Shown here: piece after piece, positions 59,794-64,000 of the stretch | Layout: each line of letters begins with the position of its first letter | Numbering within the stretch: the stretch's first letter is position 1 | Origin: Paenarthrobacter sp. JL.01a | Lineage (GTDB): Bacteria; Actinomycetota; Actinomycetes; Actinomycetales; Micrococcaceae | Reading direction: 5' to 3' | NCBI RefSeq assembly: GCF_025452095.1 | Contig: NZ_CP104877.1 | Location: 744,001 to 808,000, forward strand | Length of the DNA stretch: 64,000 nucleotides | Made by a program: the position numbers and the translations under genes | The notes under the pieces: model-generated | Database searches by the model: none | What the model was told of the DNA's origin: nothing | The model's input: only the letters and a program-made list of their open reading frames with translations

Positions 59794-60678
59794 TCAGGCG
59801 GTGGTGCGTTGTGCCGCCACCACCTCGTCCACTACGGCGCAGAGCCGCTGCAGCCGACGGACAGCATCCGTGGACAGGGACGCCTCTACGTCGGTGGAGC
59901 CGATGCAGGACGCCCAAACGGCCCGTCCGGACAGGAACCCGCTGGCCCCTTCCAGGCACGCCCACCGCACGGCGTCGGGGAAGACGTCCTCCGGGACTCC
60001 GGACGAAAGGACCACCCATGGGCCGTCGATGGCTTTGGTCAGTTCGGCGCACGCTGCCCGGACCTCTGCTTCGGGGGCCTGGCCCTTGAACGGGACCTCG
60101 GCCTTGTAAAGGTCGGCCCCCAGGCCGCCGAGTTCCTTGGCTGCGGCCAGGATGCCGGCATTCCAATCGAAGTCGCCACCGGCCAGGGGCTTACGGGAGA
60201 CGGGTTCGATGATGCTGATGAGCCCGGCGGACTTGCAGCTCTCTACGAACTCGCGGACCATTGCCACGCGGCCTTCGGCGGGCTCGTCCGGACGGTAGAG
60301 CACCAGAAGCTTAAGGGCCTTCGCGCCCAGCGCTGCGTACTTGGCGGGATCCACGAGCTTGTCGATGGTCACTTCGCCCACCAGCTCGTCGTGGGCAGAT
60401 TCAAAGTGGTCTGCGGAGGCGATGAGCCCGCAGCCGGGCGCGACGACGTTCGCTTCAATGGCCTGGTCCAGTGCGAACTGGCGGTCGATGAGAACGCCGG
60501 ATGCATACGGAGTGAGGATCCGGGCGGCCGCGAGCTTGAAGTCACGGAGGTCCTCGTCGGTGACGGGCTGGGCGGTGTGCTCGGCGAACATGTTCCGCAT
60601 GGCTTCGCGCTGATCGACTGCGAGCATCGCGAACGCACCTGAAGGCCGCTGGAGGGGAGAAAGGTCGGTGGTGGTCAT
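59794..60678 (-). CDS. yihT: 6-deoxy-6-sulfofructose-1-phosphate aldolase (YihT-like)
   Basis: A 294-residue class I aldolase. Long stretches match E. coli YihT as I recall it: GAFAMLAVDQREAMR near the start, DFKLAAARILTPYASGVLID, GAKALKLLVLYR, GLISIIEPVSRKP, GADLYKAEVP with Lys192 in the place of the Schiff-base lysine, VVLSSGVPEDVFP, and GASGFLSGRAVW. YihT splits sulfofructose-1-phosphate into dihydroxyacetone phosphate and sulfolactaldehyde. A tagatose-bisphosphate or LacD-type aldolase is the alternative, but the YihT-specific opening and the neighbouring YihV-like kinase argue for the sulfo-sugar. It starts 16 bases after the kinase gene. Confidence 0.88.
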   Translation of the reverse strand: MTTTDLSPLQRPSGAFAMLAVDQREAMRNMFAEHTAQPVTDEDLRDFKLAAARILTPYASGVLIDRQFALDQAIEANVVAPGCGLIASADHFESAHDELVGEVTIDKLVDPAKYAALGAKALKLLVLYRPDEPAEGRVAMVREFVESCKSAGLISIIEPVSRKPLAGGDFDWNAGILAAAKELGGLGADLYKAEVPFKGQAPEAEVRAACAELTKAIDGPWVVLSSGVPEDVFPDAVRWACLEGASGFLSGRAVWASCIGSTDVEASLSTDAVRRLQRLCAVVDEVVAAQRTTA

Positions 60679-60694
60679 GGGCTGCTTCTTTCAG

Positions 60695-61594
60695 CTAGGC
60701 AGTGGGATTGATGGTCAAAACGGGGGTGATGGCCTGCCGGGGAATCATGGAGCGTCCGTCCAGACCTGCGCACGAAGCCGTGGCTGTGCGGCCGGCGAAG
60801 GCTGCTGCCTCCGCCAGGGGGAGTCCGGCTGCGACGGCGGCCAGGATAGCGCCGTGGTAGACATCGCCGGCACCAAGCGTCGATACGATCTCTGCCGCTG
60901 TTGCCGGTACGTGGAAGGGAACGCCGTCCCGCTCCAGGCCCCAGGCTCCCGCGGAACCTGCCGTGGCCACCACGGCGGAGGCACCGGCGTCGACGGCTTT
61001 TTGCACAAGGGCCCCAGGGGACAGGTGGTCACCGTACTCGGCCCGCAAGCGCTCGATCGTGGGAACGTACAGCGCCACACCTTCGGGGCTGAAGGAGGGG
61101 ATGGGGTTTCCCGCATCCACGCTGATCCGCAGGCCCTGCAGATCGGCAATGGAATTCCATCCCAAGTGGTCCACATGGACCCAGTCCGCACTGCGCACCA
61201 GCTCATGGAAACGGCTGCCTGCGGGAAAGCGGACGGGAGGCACGGGCCGGGTGACGATCGCCCGGCTTTCGGTCGACCTGCTGACCACGATCACGCTGGC
61301 GCCCGTCTTCACCGCGGGGTTGCGGATGACGGCCGAGGTGTCCACGCCTTCCGCTTCGAGGCCGCTGATGATCCGGTCGCCTTCCTCGTCTTCACCTACG
61401 ACGCCGGCAAAGGCCGCCTTTGCTCCGGCACGGGCTGCCGCGACTGCCGCCGTGGCGGCCGGGCCACCGCCTGCAGTGGCAAAATCTGCGGCTACGGTGC
61501 GGCTGTCGGCACCGGGATACTCCTGCACCAGGGCGATGGAGTCCAAAGTGGCACACCCGACGAAGAGAAGGGTTCCGGATGACGGTTGGGGCAC
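60695..61594 (-). CDS. yihV: 6-deoxy-6-sulfofructose kinase (YihV-like, PfkB family)
   Basis: A 299-residue PfkB-family sugar kinase, about the length of E. coli YihV. The substrate and anion motif GGGPAATAAVAAARAGAKAAF is almost the YihV sequence as I recall it, and the catalytic base is in TLGAGDVYHGA. It would phosphorylate sulfofructose at C1 with ATP. GTG 61594 has GAGG six bases upstream; the frame continuing to 61702 has no site and would cover the divergent promoter. It is the first gene of the nine-gene operon. Confidence 0.85.
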   Translation of the reverse strand: MPQPSSGTLLFVGCATLDSIALVQEYPGADSRTVAADFATAGGGPAATAAVAAARAGAKAAFAGVVGEDEEGDRIISGLEAEGVDTSAVIRNPAVKTGASVIVVSRSTESRAIVTRPVPPVRFPAGSRFHELVRSADWVHVDHLGWNSIADLQGLRISVDAGNPIPSFSPEGVALYVPTIERLRAEYGDHLSPGALVQKAVDAGASAVVATAGSAGAWGLERDGVPFHVPATAAEIVSTLGAGDVYHGAILAAVAAGLPLAEAAAFAGRTATASCAGLDGRSMIPRQAITPVLTINPTA

Positions 61595-61625
61595 GATCCA
61601 CCTCGTTGTAGTTGGGCTGGTTTGA

Positions 61626-62870
<1,245 letters not shown>

Positions 62871-62875
62871 GTAGG

Positions 62876-62899
62876 ATTGTGTTGGAATTGCAACACAAT
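62876..62899. promoter_or_regulatory. Perfect operator-like inverted repeat before the DeoR gene
   Basis: ATTGTGTTG and CAACACAAT form perfect 9-bp arms around GAATTG. It begins five bases after the Gfo/Idh stop and ends 45 bases before the DeoR-type start, an ideal site for autoregulation. Confidence 0.68.
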
Positions 62900-62944
62900 G
62901 CGACACCTTAGGTCGTCCAGGGGCATGACAGGAAAGGGGAAGCC

Positions 62945-63727
62945 ATGAGCATCGCACGGGAAGAGGCGCCGCTGACGCCGCGTCAGCGCACCATTCTGGA
63001 CGAGCTCGGCCGGCGGGGGTTCCTTTCCACGGCGGACCTGGCCGGGACTTTCGACGTCTCGGACATGACAGTCCGCCGCGACACCCGGGCGCTGTCCAAG
63101 CTGGGACTGGTCAAGGTGGTCCATGGTGGGGTCAGTGCGGTTGAGGGACATGGACAAAACGCTGACTTCGCGGCACGTGCCCGTGAGGATGCCGATGCGA
63201 AGCAGCGGGTTGCCAAGGCCTGCGTGGATATGGTGGCCGAACGTGACGCCATCATCCTTGATGCAGGAACCACGACGTACCAGATCGCCCAGGAACTGCC
63301 GGCGTCCTTCATGGGCACGATCATCACCCATTCGGCGCCAGCCATTCAGCGGTGCCTGCAACTGACGTCCGCACGGACCATTTGCCTGGGCGGCGAACTC
63401 TTGCTGGACAGCCAGGCGTTCAACGGTCCCATGACAGTCAGTGCCGCCCAGGGCCTGCGCGCCAAGACCGCCTTCATTGGAGTCAGCGGGATCCACGATG
63501 AAGCGTTCTACATTGAACGTGATGTTGAACGGGCCACGAAGCTCGCCCTCATGGCATCGGCCGAGCAGGTGGTAGTGGTCGCTACGCACCAGAAAATGCT
63601 GCGGTATGCGCTGGCCAAACTGGCGGTGTTTGATGCGGTCGATGTTCTGGTGACGGACGCGCCGCCGCCGCGGGAGATTGAGGCCGCGTTGAAGGCTGCC
63701 GATGTGAAACTCATCGTGGCGGCCTGA
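62945..63727 (+). CDS. DeoR-family regulator, CsqR/YihW-like by context
   Basis: A 260-residue regulator. The DeoR helix-turn-helix is LTPRQRTILDELGRRGFLST, then DVSDMTVRRDTRALSKLGLV and VVHGGVS. The C-terminal sugar-phosphate sensing domain has ILDAGTTTYQIAQEL, CLGGELL and KTAFIGVSGI. E. coli YihW (CsqR), which controls sulfoquinovose genes, belongs to the same family. It lies 74 bases after the Gfo/Idh gene, between two operator-like repeats. ATG 62945 has GGGGAAG upstream. Confidence 0.92.
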   Translation: MSIAREEAPLTPRQRTILDELGRRGFLSTADLAGTFDVSDMTVRRDTRALSKLGLVKVVHGGVSAVEGHGQNADFAARAREDADAKQRVAKACVDMVAERDAIILDAGTTTYQIAQELPASFMGTIITHSAPAIQRCLQLTSARTICLGGELLLDSQAFNGPMTVSAAQGLRAKTAFIGVSGIHDEAFYIERDVERATKLALMASAEQVVVVATHQKMLRYALAKLAVFDAVDVLVTDAPPPREIEAALKAADVKLIVAA

Positions 63728-63902
63728 CCGCATTACGCGGTCCTGCCTGCCTGCCGGAGCGGCTCGTTCCTGACCCGCCCTGGCGATTGACCGGCGTCGG
63801 GCATCCTTACGTCCGGATTGACGACGGCGGAACCCGCCGCTGCACGGCGCGTCGTCAACCTTGGCGCAGCCTTGAAATCTAAATGTCTGAATTCAAACTC
63901 TC

Positions 63903-63922
63903 TTTGGTGGAATTTCACCAAA
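63903..63922. promoter_or_regulatory. Third operator-like inverted repeat
   Basis: TTTGGTG and CACCAAA are 7-bp arms around GAATTT. The geometry (six-base spacer) and the GGAATT centre are the same as in the repeat at 62876-62899. It lies about 60 bases before the gene at the window end. Confidence 0.55.
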
Positions 63923-63980
63923 AGGAGTTAAGATCGCAACAGGCCCCTTTGGCGGCCCCATAATCATTGAGGAGAAGCAC

Positions 63981-64000
63981 ATGACGTGGCTGAACAGCGC
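63981..64000 (+). CDS. 5' end of a gene, possibly sulfoquinovose isomerase (YihS-like; partial)
   Basis: ATG 63981 is preceded by GAGGAGAA at a good distance. Only six full codons are in the window: Met-Thr-Trp-Leu-Asn-Ser. E. coli YihS begins Met-Lys-Trp-Phe-Asn-Thr, and the isomerase is the one enzyme of the pathway otherwise missing here. The start is convincing. The product is a guess from a very short match plus context. Confidence 0.5.

Noticed and set aside
63733..63921. 62-codon minus-strand open frame in the gap before the last gene
   Set aside because: There is no convincing ribosome-binding site, it overlaps the operator-like repeat, and the composition is not protein-like. I treat the gap as regulatory.

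Overview
The window is a GC-rich actinobacterial chromosome segment. Gene content and protein style fit the Arthrobacter/Paenarthrobacter group of the Micrococcaceae: a GTP-type PEP carboxykinase, a proteasome activator ending in GQYL, a CstA/YbdD pair, many Tat-exported proteins and many sugar ABC importers. I see no insertion sequence, prophage, CRISPR array or rRNA. Three tRNA genes are present: Arg-ACG, Ser-GCT and Ser-TGA, all on the minus strand.

Layout. 1-5.8 kb: a peptide-type ABC importer operon (minus) with a divergent GntR regulator. 5.9-9.8 kb: a TetR-controlled catabolic operon (MFS transporter, cyclase-family hydrolase, FAH-family enzyme). The transporter and cyclase are joined in one reading frame, and two copies of a dispersed palindromic repeat bracket the locus. 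9.8-25.5 kb: tRNA-Arg, pckG with a CRP/GlxR-type site, an NsrR-like regulator with two uncharacterised repeat-domain proteins, a phosphohexomutase, a RecQ-type helicase carrying a phosphoribosyltransferase-like tail behind a DnaA-box inverted repeat, a DHA2 efflux pump, an S9 peptidase, an FAD/NAD(P)-binding protein, and a CycA-type transporter behind a tandem glycine riboswitch. 25.5-38.4 kb: a very large secreted nuclease/nucleotidase, a septum-formation-type lipoprotein, a VOC protein, quinone oxidoreductase plus PadR, cstA-ybdD, the proteasome activator and an aldo/keto reductase. 38.4-47 kb: an Rbs-type sugar importer with two Gfo/Idh dehydrogenases, an IolE-like protein and a small monooxygenase, divergent from a LacI regulator with a row of operators. 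47-52.8 kb: a DUF1345 protein, two tandem formaldehyde-dehydrogenase-type enzymes and a PhoD phosphatase.

52.8-64.0 kb is the most striking part. It looks like a sulfoquinovose (plant sulfolipid sugar) catabolic locus of the sulfoglycolytic Embden-Meyerhof-Parnas type. A nine-gene minus-strand operon runs from a YihV-like sulfofructose kinase and a YihT-like sulfofructose-phosphate aldolase through a sugar importer without its own ATPase, an aldehyde dehydrogenase suited to sulfolactaldehyde, a TauE/SafE exporter, a 59-residue unknown protein and a second phosphohexomutase. Divergent from it are a Gfo/Idh protein (candidate NAD+-dependent sulfoquinovosidase), a DeoR regulator (CsqR-like) and, cut by the window end, a gene whose first codons resemble the isomerase YihS. 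Related inverted repeats precede all three transcription units.

Starts were chosen from ribosome-binding sites and overlaps, so several genes here are shorter than the longest possible reading frame. All function calls come from reading motifs and recalled family sequences; no database search was run.
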